This document shows positions 1-8,668 of a stretch of 27,421 bases of DNA, one piece after another. Each line of letters begins with the position of its first letter. Positions within the stretch are counted from its first letter, which is position 1. The notes below the pieces were generated by a model, which saw only the letters and a program-made list of their open reading frames with translations, was not told the origin of the DNA and did not search any database. Where the stretch lies: positions 1 through 27,421 of the forward strand of contig WQZL01000003.1 in NCBI GenBank assembly GCA_009780755.1, in the 5' to 3' direction. The stretch is from Promicromonosporaceae bacterium (GTDB taxonomy: Bacteria > Actinomycetota > Actinomycetes > Actinomycetales > Cellulomonadaceae). The position numbers and the translations under genes were made by a program.

Positions 1-115
1 CATTAGACTTCATACCCCAACACTCAACCACCCCCAGAACTGTCAGAACCAAACCCCACCAAACCGTCAGCGATGTCCTGATACACAACCGTCAGGGAAG
101 TCCTGATACATGACA
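1..115 (-). mobile_element. Terminal end of an IS481-like insertion sequence (partial)
   Basis: Read on the minus strand from 115, the DNA starts with TGTCA and holds two copies of a box of the form GTATCAGGACnTCnCTGACGG. From memory, IS481-family elements of actinobacteria have ends starting TGT with repeated boxes resembling TGTCnnCGATGTCCTGAnACA, which this matches in reverse complement. The element would run left out of the window. A minus-strand ATG at 13 (ATGAAGTCTAAT) could be the transposase start, but only four codons are visible. The outer boundary at 115 is inferred from the TGT. The family assignment rests on the ends alone. Confidence 0.5.
63..112. repeat. Two tandem ~25-bp boxes (putative transposase-binding repeats)
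   Basis: Bases 63-87 and 88-112 are direct copies differing at a few positions; both read ACCGTCAGnGAnGTCCTGATACA. Tandem boxes at an element's end are typical transposase-binding sites. The inner copy (63-87) lies farther from the proposed element tip at 115. Confidence 0.65.
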
Positions 116-568
116 AGTTAAAAAGAGGTCTCGGCGCGGATCTTGCGTAACGGGATGATTGGTGAGGTCCACGCCAGGCTGGTGGTTCATCCGCAACTCC
201 ATCATCTGCTCGGCAAAATCGGAGCGCACCATGACAAACCCGTACTCGCGGGAAGACCCTTCGAAGGCAGGATGCAAAAACGCCTCGACCCCTGCGTTAT
301 GCAGGCAGGCCAGGAAGCGGGCATCGGGGGGACCGGCAATAGCGCCGCCGTCGTCGGTGTCATCAGGTGAGGTTGCGCCCTCGCTGGACTTCTCGCGGTG
401 AGCATCGGCCGAAGCTTCTTCGCCGCTCGTGACCGGAAGGGGGGCAGGCGGCGGCGCAGCGGTATCGGCGTCGGTCGAGACGCAGGCGGTAAGGGCCAAG
501 GCGACTGCGGCGAACAGCGCCCCAGTTACTCGATGTAGGGGACACGGGGTGAGAGGTTGTTTGCTCAT
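92..568 (-). pseudogene. Lipoprotein gene, 3' end apparently replaced by IS DNA
   Basis: The reading frame encodes 158 residues. The N-terminus is a classic lipoprotein signal: a positive start, a hydrophobic run (ALFAAVALALTAC) and lipobox LTAC with the acylated cysteine at about residue 29. A low-complexity Pro/Ala/Glu/Asp linker follows (about 33-78), then a small domain with FLACLHNAGVEAF, which resembles the Cys-Leu-x-x-x-Gly segments of many small actinobacterial lipoproteins of unknown function. The last seven codons (CHVSGLP) and the stop are read from the IS-like terminal repeat, so the native C-terminus is probably missing. The gene diverges from the two-component system at 681 across a 112-bp gap in which I see no convincing promoter. 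The fold and function are unknown to me. It may still make a shortened, anchored product. Confidence 0.6.
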
Positions 569-680
569 GGCGACTACGCTGCCAAGACCCCAGTTTGGTA
601 TCGGTCGCAGCTCGCTTGACCAAAACCGAACCGCGATAGGCGATGCTTGTACTCACTAGAGGAACGAAGGGGGCTTAGCG

Positions 681-1355
681 GTGCGAGTGCTAATAGTTGA
701 AGACGAGCGCGAGCTTGCCGACGGACTCGCGCGCGGGCTGCGGCGCGAAGGACTCGTCGTCGATGTCGCCTACGACGGCACCAGCGCGCTCATCGCGATG
801 GGAGCAAGCGACCCGGACGTGATGATCCTCGACCGCGACCTGCCCGGCCTCAGCGGCGACGCCGTGTGTTCCACCCTGCGCGGACAGCACCACCCGGTAC
901 GCATCTTGATGCTGACGGCCGCCGGAACCCTAGACGACCGGGTTGCCGGGTTTGACCTTGGCGCCGACGATTACCTGCCCAAGCCCTTCGCCTACGTCGA
1001 ACTGCTGGCCCGGCTGCGGGCACTGGGACGACGAACCGGCGGCACCCCCGGCACCGTGCTGGAGGCGGGCGAGGTGCGTCTGGATACCATGCGTCGCACG
1101 GCCGAGCGAGGCGGTGTGCCGCTGCAACTCACACCCAAAGAGTTCGGGGTGCTAGAGGCGCTACTGAGTGCGCGCGGCGCTTGGATTAGCGCAGATGCCC
1201 TGCTCGATGAGGTGTGGGATATAGCGGCGCGAGACGGGGAGGAACCTCGACGTAACGTGGTCAAGGCCACGGTACACACGCTGCGCCGCAAGCTGGGCGC
1301 CCCCGACCCCATCGAGAGCGCCTCTGGCTTCGGCTATCGCATCGAGGAGGGGTGA
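681..1355 (+). CDS. OmpR/PhoB-family response regulator
   Basis: This is a DNA-binding response regulator of 224 residues, the normal length for the family. The receiver domain (about 1-115) has the acidic pair in VEDE, phosphoacceptor Asp51 in LDRDLPG, Thr79 in LMLTA and Lys101 in LPKPF, so all the conserved phosphorylation residues are present. The winged-helix output domain (about 125-222) contains LTPKEFGVLEALL and a C-terminal VHTLRRKLG recognition helix followed by GFGYRIE. GTG at 681 is chosen because it follows the purine-rich GAAGGGGG and opens directly on the conserved VLIVEDE strand. The stop overlaps the next gene (TGATG), so kinase and regulator are translationally coupled. Target genes are unknown; the adjacent divergent lipoprotein gene is a candidate. 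Confidence 0.93.
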   Translation: MRVLIVEDERELADGLARGLRREGLVVDVAYDGTSALIAMGASDPDVMILDRDLPGLSGDAVCSTLRGQHHPVRILMLTAAGTLDDRVAGFDLGADDYLPKPFAYVELLARLRALGRRTGGTPGTVLEAGEVRLDTMRRTAERGGVPLQLTPKEFGVLEALLSARGAWISADALLDEVWDIAARDGEEPRRNVVKATVHTLRRKLGAPDPIESASGFGYRIEEG

Positions 1356-2854
1356 TGGCCCACCGCTGGGGCTTTCGCGCCAAACTGACCGCCCTCATCG
1401 CCGTGGTATTCATTCTCGGCAGCACCGCCGTGCTTGGTGTGCAGCTGCTACTCGTGCGGCAACTACTGGAGGCCGAAACCAACACGGTCGCCGAAAGAAT
1501 CGGCATCATGTTTGAGCCGCACTGCGGGCCGGGGGAGCGCGACGCGATCCCGGCAAGATACCTGCCACACGGGATGACGGCCGAGGTGATCTCTTCTGCT
1601 CCTGGAGCATTCGGCGAGGACGAATTGCACGTCGGCTGGCCCGAAGATACCGACGAAGGCATCTATGTGATAGTTGGCTGGGGAGTTTCTCCGGAAGACC
1701 CTGCGGCAGCCAGGGTGATGTCTCTCGAAAGCTTCACCCAGCGAGGAGTGGAGCTATGGATTACCGACCAAGATGTGATCGCCGCCTCCACCGCCCCGCA
1801 CATTGCCTGCCTAGTCGATGGTGACGCAATCCGTTTTGTGGCTCGCGACCTTGACGTCTCTCCCGAGGAACGGATACGAGCCATCAACGAATACTGGTCA
1901 GAATCGACCAGGCGCATCAACAACGATGTGCTGCAAACCCTGCTCGTCTTCTCCGGTGGGGTACTAGCGGCCTCGGCGGCGCTCGCGGTGCTGGCCGCCT
2001 GGTGGCTGTCCAAGCGCTCGCTGGGTCGTATCGCCCGGATCACCGCCGCCACCCGAGCCATAGACCCTTCTGATCTGCATCAGCGCCTCAACCTGCCTGG
2101 CCCTGCCGACGAGATCAAGGAACTTGGCGACACCATCGACGGGATGCTCGCCCGCATTGAGGACGCATTCACCAGGCAGGATCGCTTCATCGCCGGAGCC
2201 TCCCATGAACTGCGCACGCCGCTGACCATCACGCGCACCATGCTGGAAATCCCACTAGAGCAGGGGCTGGTACCGCCCAGCCTGGAGCCGGATGTGCGCT
2301 CCGCCTTGGCCGCCAACGAGCGCAGCGCGCAGCTAGTTGCAGCCTTGTTGACCCTGGCTCGCTCGCGTCGGGGCGTGACGCCCGCTGAGGCCGGAAGTCT
2401 GACCACGGATCTGGTTGCCGTCGCCCGCGAGTTGATGGCTGAGCGCATCGAGGCTATCGCCGCCCGCAACTTGCAGGTGGGCGCGCCGCCATCGGGGGAG
2501 GTACTTGCCCCCGTGAGTCGAGACTTGGTGATGCTTGCCGTCGGCAATCTGCTTGACAATGCCATCTGCCACAACCGCGACGGCGGCCGAATTGAGATCA
2601 CCGCAGGTGTAGGGCCATTTACACCCGATGCCTGGATCGAGGTGGCAAATGATGGTCCCGACCTTACGGAAATTGACGTTGACACCCTGAAAGAGCCATT
2701 CCATCGCGGCAGCCGCTCACGCCTGTCAGGCGAAGGATTAGGGCTAGGACTCGCGCTGGTCGAAACCGTCGCCAACGTCTGCGAGGGCACCTTGACCCTA
2801 CGGACTCGCCCCAGCGGCGGCCTAATCGCCCGACTAACACTGCCCGCAGCCTAA
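1355..2854 (+). CDS. Membrane sensor histidine kinase
   Basis: This kinase of about 499 residues is the partner of the upstream regulator. It has a first membrane helix (about 12-34), an extracytoplasmic sensor region of about 155 residues, a second helix (about 194-217), a HAMP linker, a dimerisation domain with the phosphorylated His in FIAGASHELRTPL (about 284), and an ATPase domain with N-box VGNLLDNAICHN (about 397-407) and G-box GEGLGLGLAL. The sensor region has no family I recognise. It carries two cysteines (about 57 and 152) that could form a disulfide. Both GTG 1352 and ATG 1355 are possible starts behind GAGGAGG; I prefer ATG 1355. A long hairpin follows the stop. The signal sensed cannot be told from sequence. 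Confidence 0.92.
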   Translation: MAHRWGFRAKLTALIAVVFILGSTAVLGVQLLLVRQLLEAETNTVAERIGIMFEPHCGPGERDAIPARYLPHGMTAEVISSAPGAFGEDELHVGWPEDTDEGIYVIVGWGVSPEDPAAARVMSLESFTQRGVELWITDQDVIAASTAPHIACLVDGDAIRFVARDLDVSPEERIRAINEYWSESTRRINNDVLQTLLVFSGGVLAASAALAVLAAWWLSKRSLGRIARITAATRAIDPSDLHQRLNLPGPADEIKELGDTIDGMLARIEDAFTRQDRFIAGASHELRTPLTITRTMLEIPLEQGLVPPSLEPDVRSALAANERSAQLVAALLTLARSRRGVTPAEAGSLTTDLVAVARELMAERIEAIAARNLQVGAPPSGEVLAPVSRDLVMLAVGNLLDNAICHNRDGGRIEITAGVGPFTPDAWIEVANDGPDLTEIDVDTLKEPFHRGSRSRLSGEGLGLGLALVETVANVCEGTLTLRTRPSGGLIARLTLPAA

Positions 2855-2865
2855 TAAAAACATGC

Positions 2866-2922
2866 CGAACCGGAGGTTACGGCCCCAAAACAGCAGGTTT
2901 TAGGGCCGTAACCTCCGGTTCG
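2866..2922. terminator. Long perfect hairpin after the two-component operon
   Basis: The arms 2866-2885 and 2903-2922 are perfectly complementary over 20 bp. After one C/A mismatch, a further 5 bp pair (AAAAC with GTTTT) around the loop AGCAG. It starts 11 bases after the kinase stop codon. No T-run follows on the plus strand, so it may be a non-canonical terminator or a folded repeat rather than a standard intrinsic terminator. Confidence 0.75.
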
Positions 2923-3128
2923 CGGTCAATTTGGGGCGGTTCGGTGGGGGAGGAAGGGGAGAGGGGGTTGGTGCTGTGCGGTGGCATAGTCTGCGGTAGC
3001 TGTTAGGTCGGCGTTGTTTGGTGCTTGCGGTTGCGATTGGGTAACTAACTCGCGCAGAGGTGGCCAACCGGCACAGGGCACTCACAAAACCAACTAACAT
3101 TCTCCGCAGGTATGGCCGGGTAATCACA

Positions 3129-3148
3129 CCTCGATCAACCTCGATTAA
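3129..3148 (+). repeat. Tandem 10-bp repeat in the leader of the BMP operon
   Basis: CCTCGATCAA is followed at once by CCTCGATTAA, 23 bases before the preferred bmpA start. It could be a regulator site or a chance repeat. The rest of the gap (2923-3171) shows no clear promoter boxes by eye. Confidence 0.35.
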
Positions 3149-3171
3149 CCCCAGTGAACGGAGTTTCCATC

Positions 3172-4242
3172 GTGAAGCGAGCCATTAAGCTCATCGCGGC
3201 AGCCGGTGCGGTTGCCCTCGTCCTGTCCGCCTGTGGCGACGACAACGGCGGCGGTGCCGCCGACGTCCTGCCCTGCGTCGTTTCAGACTTCGGCGGTTTT
3301 GACGACCGCTCGTTCAACCAGTCGGCCCTCGAAGGCGTACTGGCGGCTGCCGAGGAACTCGGCACCGACGAACCACGCCGGGTGCAGTCGGCCCCCGGTT
3401 CCGACTTTGCCGAGAATCTATCCGCGATGGTCGAGGCGGGTTGCACCCACGTTGTAGCCGTTGGCTTCCAGATGGCCTCTGCCGCCTGGCAGGTCGCCAC
3501 GGACAACCCTGACGTGTACTTCCTTATCATTGACCACGACGGCGCTGCCGGCCCCGAGGGTGAAGGTCCCCCGTCGAACCTGCGTCCGATCCTGTTCAAC
3601 ACGGCTGAGGCTGGCTTCCTCGCCGGTTACCTCTCCGCTGGTTTCTCGGAGACCGGCCTGGTTGGCACCTATGGCGGTATGCCCTTCCCCACCGTAACCA
3701 TCTTCATGGACGGTTTCCGCCAGGGTGTAGAGCACCACAACGGGCTGCACGGCACCAACGTGCAGGTTATCGGCTGCCCGTCGGCTGGCTGTGAGGACGG
3801 CCTGTTCACCGGTGGCTTCGCCGCCAACCCGGAGGCCGCCGCTGTCGCCACTAACGTTGTTGACCAGGGCGTAGACGTACTTCTGCCTGTCGGTGGCCCG
3901 ATCTACCAGGCTGGTCTTGCCGCGATTAGCGCTTCTGGCCGTGACATCGTTCTGATTGGTGTGGACGCTGACCTGTTCTACACCGACGAGTCAACGCGTG
4001 ACGTGCTGCTCACCTCGATTCTGAAGAACATCGCCGAGGCCACCAGGGCCACCATCGTTGACGCCGCTGACGGTTCTTGGGACCCGACGCCGTACATCGG
4101 TACCCTGGAGAACGGTGGCGTAGGTATCGCCCCGTTCCACAACCTGACCGACCGCGTGGGCGCTGACCTGGCAGGTCGCGTTGACGAGATGCGTCAGGGC
4201 ATCATCGACGGTTCCATCACCGTCACCTCTTACCTCGACTAA
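3172..4242 (+). CDS. bmpA: BMP-family nucleoside-binding lipoprotein
   Basis: This is the substrate-binding lipoprotein of a BmpA/Med (PnrA-like) ABC importer. It captures nucleosides outside the membrane and passes them to the permeases encoded downstream. GTG 3172 is preferred over GTG 3154: ACGGAG lies 8 bases upstream, and the product then starts with a compact signal (MKRAIKL, hydrophobic core, lipobox LSAC with Cys21). Family marks are FGGFDDRSFNQSALEG near the N-terminus, VGFQMASAAWQVA, DHDG in the middle and VDADLFYTDE with VLTS-like LLTSILKNI toward the C-terminus. The length of 356 residues is usual. It heads the operon that continues with the ATPase at 4419. A strong hairpin follows, which would let this protein be made in excess over the membrane parts. 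Nucleoside specificity is inferred from the linked cdd and deoA genes. Confidence 0.92.
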   Translation: MKRAIKLIAAAGAVALVLSACGDDNGGGAADVLPCVVSDFGGFDDRSFNQSALEGVLAAAEELGTDEPRRVQSAPGSDFAENLSAMVEAGCTHVVAVGFQMASAAWQVATDNPDVYFLIIDHDGAAGPEGEGPPSNLRPILFNTAEAGFLAGYLSAGFSETGLVGTYGGMPFPTVTIFMDGFRQGVEHHNGLHGTNVQVIGCPSAGCEDGLFTGGFAANPEAAAVATNVVDQGVDVLLPVGGPIYQAGLAAISASGRDIVLIGVDADLFYTDESTRDVLLTSILKNIAEATRATIVDAADGSWDPTPYIGTLENGGVGIAPFHNLTDRVGADLAGRVDEMRQGIIDGSITVTSYLD

Positions 4243-4312
4243 GCGAGGGATAGGTCGAAGGCGCAAAGCGCCGAACACCTGGACTGACCTAGTCGCTAGG
4301 TAGTACACCTTC

Positions 4313-4347
4313 CGCGGTCCCGAGCAGCACCTCTGCTCGGGACCGCG
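4313..4347 (+). terminator. Intercistronic hairpin after bmpA
   Basis: The arms 4313-4327 (CGCGGTCCCGAGCAG) and 4333-4347 pair perfectly over 15 bp around the loop CACCT, with TGGTCTTTC after it. It lies between the binding-protein gene and the rest of the transporter operon. It probably acts as a partial terminator or a 3' stabiliser of the bmpA message, a common way to raise the level of the binding protein. Confidence 0.75.
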
Positions 4348-4418
4348 TGGTCTTTCACAACCGGTATGCTGTACCGCAGCATTTTGGACACCGCACTAAC
4401 TACTGAAGGGCGCAAGCG

Positions 4419-5942
4419 ATGCGGCTTGAGTTGCGAGGCATAACGAAGCGTTTCGGAACGTTCGTTGCCAACGATGCCATCGATCTGGTGGTTGAATCTG
4501 GCCAGATTCACTGCATTTTGGGTGAGAACGGCGCTGGTAAGTCAACCCTGATGAACTGTCTATACGGCCTGTATCGGGCCGAGGAAGGCGAGATTCTGCT
4601 CGACGGCGTGCCGCAGCGCTTCGCCGGGCCGGGCGACGCAATGGCCGCCGGTATCGGCATGGTGCATCAGCACTTCATGCTTGTGCCCGTGTTCACGGTG
4701 GCTGAGAACGTCATGCTCGGCAATGAGAACACCCTTGGTGGTGGTCTCCTCGACATGGCAGCCGCGCGTACTCGGGTAACCGAAATCGGTGACCAACTCG
4801 GATTCCACGTTGATCCAGACACCCGCATTGAGGATTTGCCCGTCGGCGTGCAGCAGCGCGTTGAGATCATCAAGGTGCTTTCCCGCGATGCGCAGGTGCT
4901 GGTATTTGATGAGCCGACCTCCGTACTCACGCCGCAGGAAACCGATGAACTCATGGCGATCCTCAAGCAGCTGCGCAACGAGGGCAAGGCCATCATCTTC
5001 ATTTCGCACAAGCTGCGCGAGGTGCGGGAACTGGCCGACAAGATCACCGTAATCCGGCGTGGCAAGGTGGTTGGTGAAGCCCTGCCGACATCCACGAACG
5101 CCGAGCTTGCCTCCATGATGGTGGGCCGCGACGTCATCCTCACCGTCACCAAGGACGCCCCAAAGATCACGAGCAACCGCCTAGAGGTCACCGATCTAGT
5201 GGTGACGGCAGACGATGGCGCGGTGCTGGTAGACAAGGTCTCCTTTACGGTTAAGGGTGGCGAGGTACTCTGCGTGGCCGGTGTAGACGGCAACGGCCAG
5301 AGCGAGTTGGCCAATGCGTTGCTTGGGCTGGAAGGCCAAGTCACCGGGTCTATCGTGCTCAACGGTGCGGAACTGACCGGCAAGAATCCGCGAAAAATGC
5401 TCGACGCGGGCATTGGCTTCATCCCGGCCGACCGGAACGAGGATGGCCTGGTTGGCAGTTTCACCATCGCCGAAAACCTGATGCTGAACCGTTCCAACGG
5501 TCTCCCCTTCGCTAAGGGTGGCGTGCTGCAACTCGGCTTCCGTGACCAATTCGCCGCCGAAAAGATCGTCGAATACGACGTGCGCACCGAGGGCATCAAT
5601 CAGGAGGTGAGCCGCCTCTCCGGCGGAAATGCCCAGAAGGTCATCGTCGCCCGTGAGATGTCCAAGGATCTGAGCCTGCTGGTGGCCGCTCAGCCCACCC
5701 GTGGTGTGGATGTTGGTTCCATTGAATTCATTCACAAGCGCATCATTGAGGAGCGCGACGCGGGCATTCCCGTGATCGTGGTCTCCACCGAACTCGATGA
5801 GGTGGTTGGCCTCGCCGACCGGATCATGGTTATGTATCGCGGCGCCGCCGTTGGAATTGTCCCGGCCGACACTCCCCGCGACATTCTGGGTCTGATGATG
5901 GCGGGCATCGCCCCCGAAAACCAGGAAGGAGCGCCCGCATGA
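4419..5942 (+). CDS. Nucleoside ABC importer, duplicated ATP-binding protein
   Basis: This is the energising subunit of a BMP-type nucleoside importer, homologous to Bacillus YufO/NupO, with two ATPase domains fused in 507 residues. Domain 1 has Walker A GENGAGKS (about 35-42), a signature-like LPVGVQQRVEI, and Walker B VLVFDEPTSVL. Domain 2 starts near 265. It has a degenerate P-loop VDGNGQSELANALL, signature LSGGNAQK and LLVAAQPTRGVDVG, where the usual DEP is replaced by AQP. That change is normal in this family, so it is not decay. The start ATG has GAAGGG 8 bases upstream. The stop overlaps the first permease gene by 4 bases. The protein acts at the inner face of the membrane. Confidence 0.94.
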   Translation: MRLELRGITKRFGTFVANDAIDLVVESGQIHCILGENGAGKSTLMNCLYGLYRAEEGEILLDGVPQRFAGPGDAMAAGIGMVHQHFMLVPVFTVAENVMLGNENTLGGGLLDMAAARTRVTEIGDQLGFHVDPDTRIEDLPVGVQQRVEIIKVLSRDAQVLVFDEPTSVLTPQETDELMAILKQLRNEGKAIIFISHKLREVRELADKITVIRRGKVVGEALPTSTNAELASMMVGRDVILTVTKDAPKITSNRLEVTDLVVTADDGAVLVDKVSFTVKGGEVLCVAGVDGNGQSELANALLGLEGQVTGSIVLNGAELTGKNPRKMLDAGIGFIPADRNEDGLVGSFTIAENLMLNRSNGLPFAKGGVLQLGFRDQFAAEKIVEYDVRTEGINQEVSRLSGGNAQKVIVAREMSKDLSLLVAAQPTRGVDVGSIEFIHKRIIEERDAGIPVIVVSTELDEVVGLADRIMVMYRGAAVGIVPADTPRDILGLMMAGIAPENQEGAPA

Positions 5943-7339
5943 GCGACGCCCTAACCCCAACCCCACCGGTCGAACCTCCTCCGCCAACGGAGCAGGACGG
6001 CGTGGCCGATGAACTTGCCGAGGCCAGCGCCTTTGATGAGGCATTGAATCTGGGTGCAGCAGAACCGGAGGTCACCCCGGAAGCAGAAGAAGACAATCGC
6101 TGGCGGGAGGCCGCCCGCGAGATTCTTTCCGGTCGCCTGGCGGTGGCGTTCGGCGCCGTGATCCTGGCCTTCCTCGTTGGCTCCCTGCTGATCGTGTTTA
6201 CGAACTCGAACGTGCAGGCCGCAATGGGTGGCGACGGCAACTTCTTCTCGGCGGCTGGCTCTGCGATCATTGACGCTTACGATGCGCTGATCCGCGGCTC
6301 GATCTGGAATTGGCAGGGCCGCAACTTCAACGCCCAGATTCTGCCGCTGACGCGAACCCTGCGTCACGCCACCCCGCTAATCGCGGCCGGCCTCGGCGTC
6401 GCCGTCACCTTTAAGGCCGGGCTGTTCAACATCGGTGGTCGCGGCCAGATGATCTTTGGGGCGATTGGCTCTGGCTGGCTCGCCTTTGGCCTGCGTGATG
6501 CGGGCATTCCCTTCCCGCTGCACCTGCTCATTTGCATTATCGGCGGTATGTTGGCTGGGGCGCTCTGGGGGGCCTTGGCCGGTTTCTTGAAGGCGAAGAC
6601 CGGGGCGCACGAGGTCATCGTGACCATCATGCTCAACTTTGTCGCCTACCACTTGCTGCAATACCTGCTGGCCACCCCAGGCTTGATGCAGGATCCGGCG
6701 CGGTTCGATCCAATCACCCCGCCAATCCCAGGCAGCGCTCGACTACCGGCGTTATACTCCGACCTCAACTGGGGCTTCGTAATCTCCCTGCTACTGGTGG
6801 CGGCGTGTTGGTGGCTACTCAACCGGTCTACGGCGGGCTTCGCCTTCCGCGCGGTGGGGGAGAACCCCCGAGCGGCCAAGGTAGCGGGCATCAACGTCGC
6901 TCGCACCACCGTGATCGTCTTTGCCGTCTCCGGTGCGCTGATCGGCTTTGCTGGCGCCCACCAGGTTCTCGACCCAGCCTCACCGGGCGGGTTCGGCGAC
7001 ACCATCGACGGCGGCATTGGCTTTGATGCGATCACCGTGGCCCTGCTGGGCGGCTCCAGTCCCGTGGGCGTGCTGTTCGCCGGAATACTGTTTGGTGCCT
7101 TCCGAGCTGGCGGCGTCCCCATGCAGGCTCAGGTTGGCGTCCCGGCAGAGATCGCCACGATCATCCAAATCTTGATTGTGATGTTCATCGCGGCGCCGCC
7201 GCTAGTTAGGGCAATCTTCCGCCTCCCGCAGCCATCCCAGGCCGCGAAAGCCAAGAAGGACGCCCGCAAAACCCAAAAGACCATCACGAAGGCAGCGCGA
7301 CTAACCGCGAAAAACAATGAGGAGGTGGTGTCCGAATGA
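5939..7339 (+). CDS. Nucleoside ABC importer permease 1
   Basis: This is a BPD_transp_2-type membrane subunit (YufP/NupP-like) of the nucleoside importer, 466 residues. The first 55 or so residues are an acidic, proline-rich cytoplasmic extension, not part of the usual core. After that come many hydrophobic helices, with the family segments FKAGLFNIGGRGQM and GIGFDAITVALLGGSSPVG, and RAVGENPRAAKVAGIN as the ATPase-coupling loop. The tail is lysine-rich (about 435-455). ATG 5939 overlaps the ATPase stop (ATGA), and its own stop overlaps the second permease in the same way. The long acidic N-terminus could be shortened if an internal start is used, but no better start is visible. Confidence 0.92.
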   Translation: MSDALTPTPPVEPPPPTEQDGVADELAEASAFDEALNLGAAEPEVTPEAEEDNRWREAAREILSGRLAVAFGAVILAFLVGSLLIVFTNSNVQAAMGGDGNFFSAAGSAIIDAYDALIRGSIWNWQGRNFNAQILPLTRTLRHATPLIAAGLGVAVTFKAGLFNIGGRGQMIFGAIGSGWLAFGLRDAGIPFPLHLLICIIGGMLAGALWGALAGFLKAKTGAHEVIVTIMLNFVAYHLLQYLLATPGLMQDPARFDPITPPIPGSARLPALYSDLNWGFVISLLLVAACWWLLNRSTAGFAFRAVGENPRAAKVAGINVARTTVIVFAVSGALIGFAGAHQVLDPASPGGFGDTIDGGIGFDAITVALLGGSSPVGVLFAGILFGAFRAGGVPMQAQVGVPAEIATIIQILIVMFIAAPPLVRAIFRLPQPSQAAKAKKDARKTQKTITKAARLTAKNNEEVVSE

Positions 7340-8655
7340 GTGCTGTTACTGCTGAACCCGCTGTCTTCGGAACCGAGATCGTAGAACACCGAATCATCGA
7401 GCAGCGTTCCTTTAAGCTGCCCATCATCCTCACTGTCGTCAGCGTGCTGTTGGTCGTGATGCTGCTGTTGGCCCCTCGCGCCGGTTACGCCGTTTTTCGG
7501 CTGGCGGCCGAGACCGACTACGTCTCCATCCCCGACGTGAGGGTACGCGGCCTGCTTGTTGCCTGGATCTGCGTCGGGGCCGCCGCGCTACTGCTGCCAT
7601 TGGCCTGGCACCGCGCGGTCACCTACCGCAAGCTATGGCCCTGGGCCATAGCATTGTTCGCCCTGCTGGCGCTCACCGCATTCCTCGCCTGGGCGGGAGC
7701 CGGGGCAAACGGCTTCTGGAACGTGACGGCGCTGATCGTCAACGCCATCGCGGTGGCGGTGCCGCTGGTGTTTGGTGCCCTCGGCGGCGTTATCGGCGAG
7801 CGCTCCGGTGTGGTGAACATCGCCATTGAGGCGCAGTTGCTAATGGCCGCCTTCACCGGAACCGTAACCGCCTCGATAACTAACAATCCCTGGGCGGGAC
7901 TCGTGGCCGCCTTGGCGGCGGGCGCGCTCGTCGCAGCTCTGCTCGGCCTGCTCGCCATCACCTACAAGGTCGATCAGATCATCGTCGGTGTGGTGCTGAA
8001 CGTGCTGGTGATCGGCATGACAACGTTCCTGTGGCGGGCCTGGTTGCAGCCAAACTCTGACGTTCTTAATCGCGTCGATGGCATCCAGTTTGATTCTGTC
8101 GGCATCCCCGGCCTGAATCGAATTCCGATCATTGGCCCGGCGTTGTTTAACCAGAACATCATCGTCTACATCATGTTCATCGCCGTGGTTGCGGTTTGGT
8201 TCGGGCTATACCGCACTCGGTGGGGTCTGCGAACTCGCGCGGTCGGTGAACACCCCAAGGCCGCCGACACCGTGGGCATCAAGGTGAACCGGACCCGCTG
8301 GGTGGCTGTGTTGTTAGCCGGCGCAGTCGTGGGTATTGGTGGCGCCTCCTACACGCTCATGGCGGGGCGAGTCACCGGCTTCGACCAGGAGATGACCTCC
8401 GGCTATGGCTTCATTGCCCTGGCTGCGGTGATTTTCGGCAAGTGGAATCCGGTGCGTGCCGCCTTCGCCGGGTTGCTGTTCGGCTTCGCGATCAACCTGC
8501 GCATCGCGCTGCCAGCCCTGAACCCCGGTGGCCCGGCGATTCCGCCGCAGTTCCTGCTGATGGTTCCCTACGTGGTGACGCTACTCGCGGTCGCCGGTCT
8601 CATTGGCCGCTCGCGGGCTCCGGCTGCGGTGGGTTCGGCTTATTCCGTCGAATAG
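7336..8655 (+). CDS. Nucleoside ABC importer permease 2
   Basis: This is the second membrane subunit (YufQ/NupQ-like), 439 residues. Two or three helices come before the conserved core, which has LGGVIGERSGVVNIAIEAQ, the coupling-loop motif RAVGEHPKAADTVGIKVN and SGYGFIALAAVIFGKWNP. Such added N-terminal helices are common in the actinobacterial form. It overlaps the upstream permease by 4 bases (ATGA), and the next gene, cdd, starts 13 bases after its stop. It pairs with the first permease to form the channel for nucleosides in the cytoplasmic membrane. Confidence 0.92.
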   Translation: MSAVTAEPAVFGTEIVEHRIIEQRSFKLPIILTVVSVLLVVMLLLAPRAGYAVFRLAAETDYVSIPDVRVRGLLVAWICVGAAALLLPLAWHRAVTYRKLWPWAIALFALLALTAFLAWAGAGANGFWNVTALIVNAIAVAVPLVFGALGGVIGERSGVVNIAIEAQLLMAAFTGTVTASITNNPWAGLVAALAAGALVAALLGLLAITYKVDQIIVGVVLNVLVIGMTTFLWRAWLQPNSDVLNRVDGIQFDSVGIPGLNRIPIIGPALFNQNIIVYIMFIAVVAVWFGLYRTRWGLRTRAVGEHPKAADTVGIKVNRTRWVAVLLAGAVVGIGGASYTLMAGRVTGFDQEMTSGYGFIALAAVIFGKWNPVRAAFAGLLFGFAINLRIALPALNPGGPAIPPQFLLMVPYVVTLLAVAGLIGRSRAPAAVGSAYSVE

Positions 8656-8668
8656 AAAAGAGAAGACC

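Noticed and set aside
2080..2790. 236-codon minus-strand frame opposite the histidine kinase
   Set aside because: It is Ser/Arg-rich with no domain, and the plus-strand kinase motifs are complete.
4667..5599. 310-codon open frame on the minus strand opposite the nucleoside ATPase gene
   Set aside because: The plus strand here codes for a clear double ATPase. The antisense translation is Ser/Thr/Arg-rich low-complexity, as expected for a shadow frame in G+C-rich DNA.
7336..8655. Separate transporter from the preceding permease
   Set aside because: The 4-bp overlap and complementary permease motifs show that both belong to a single importer.
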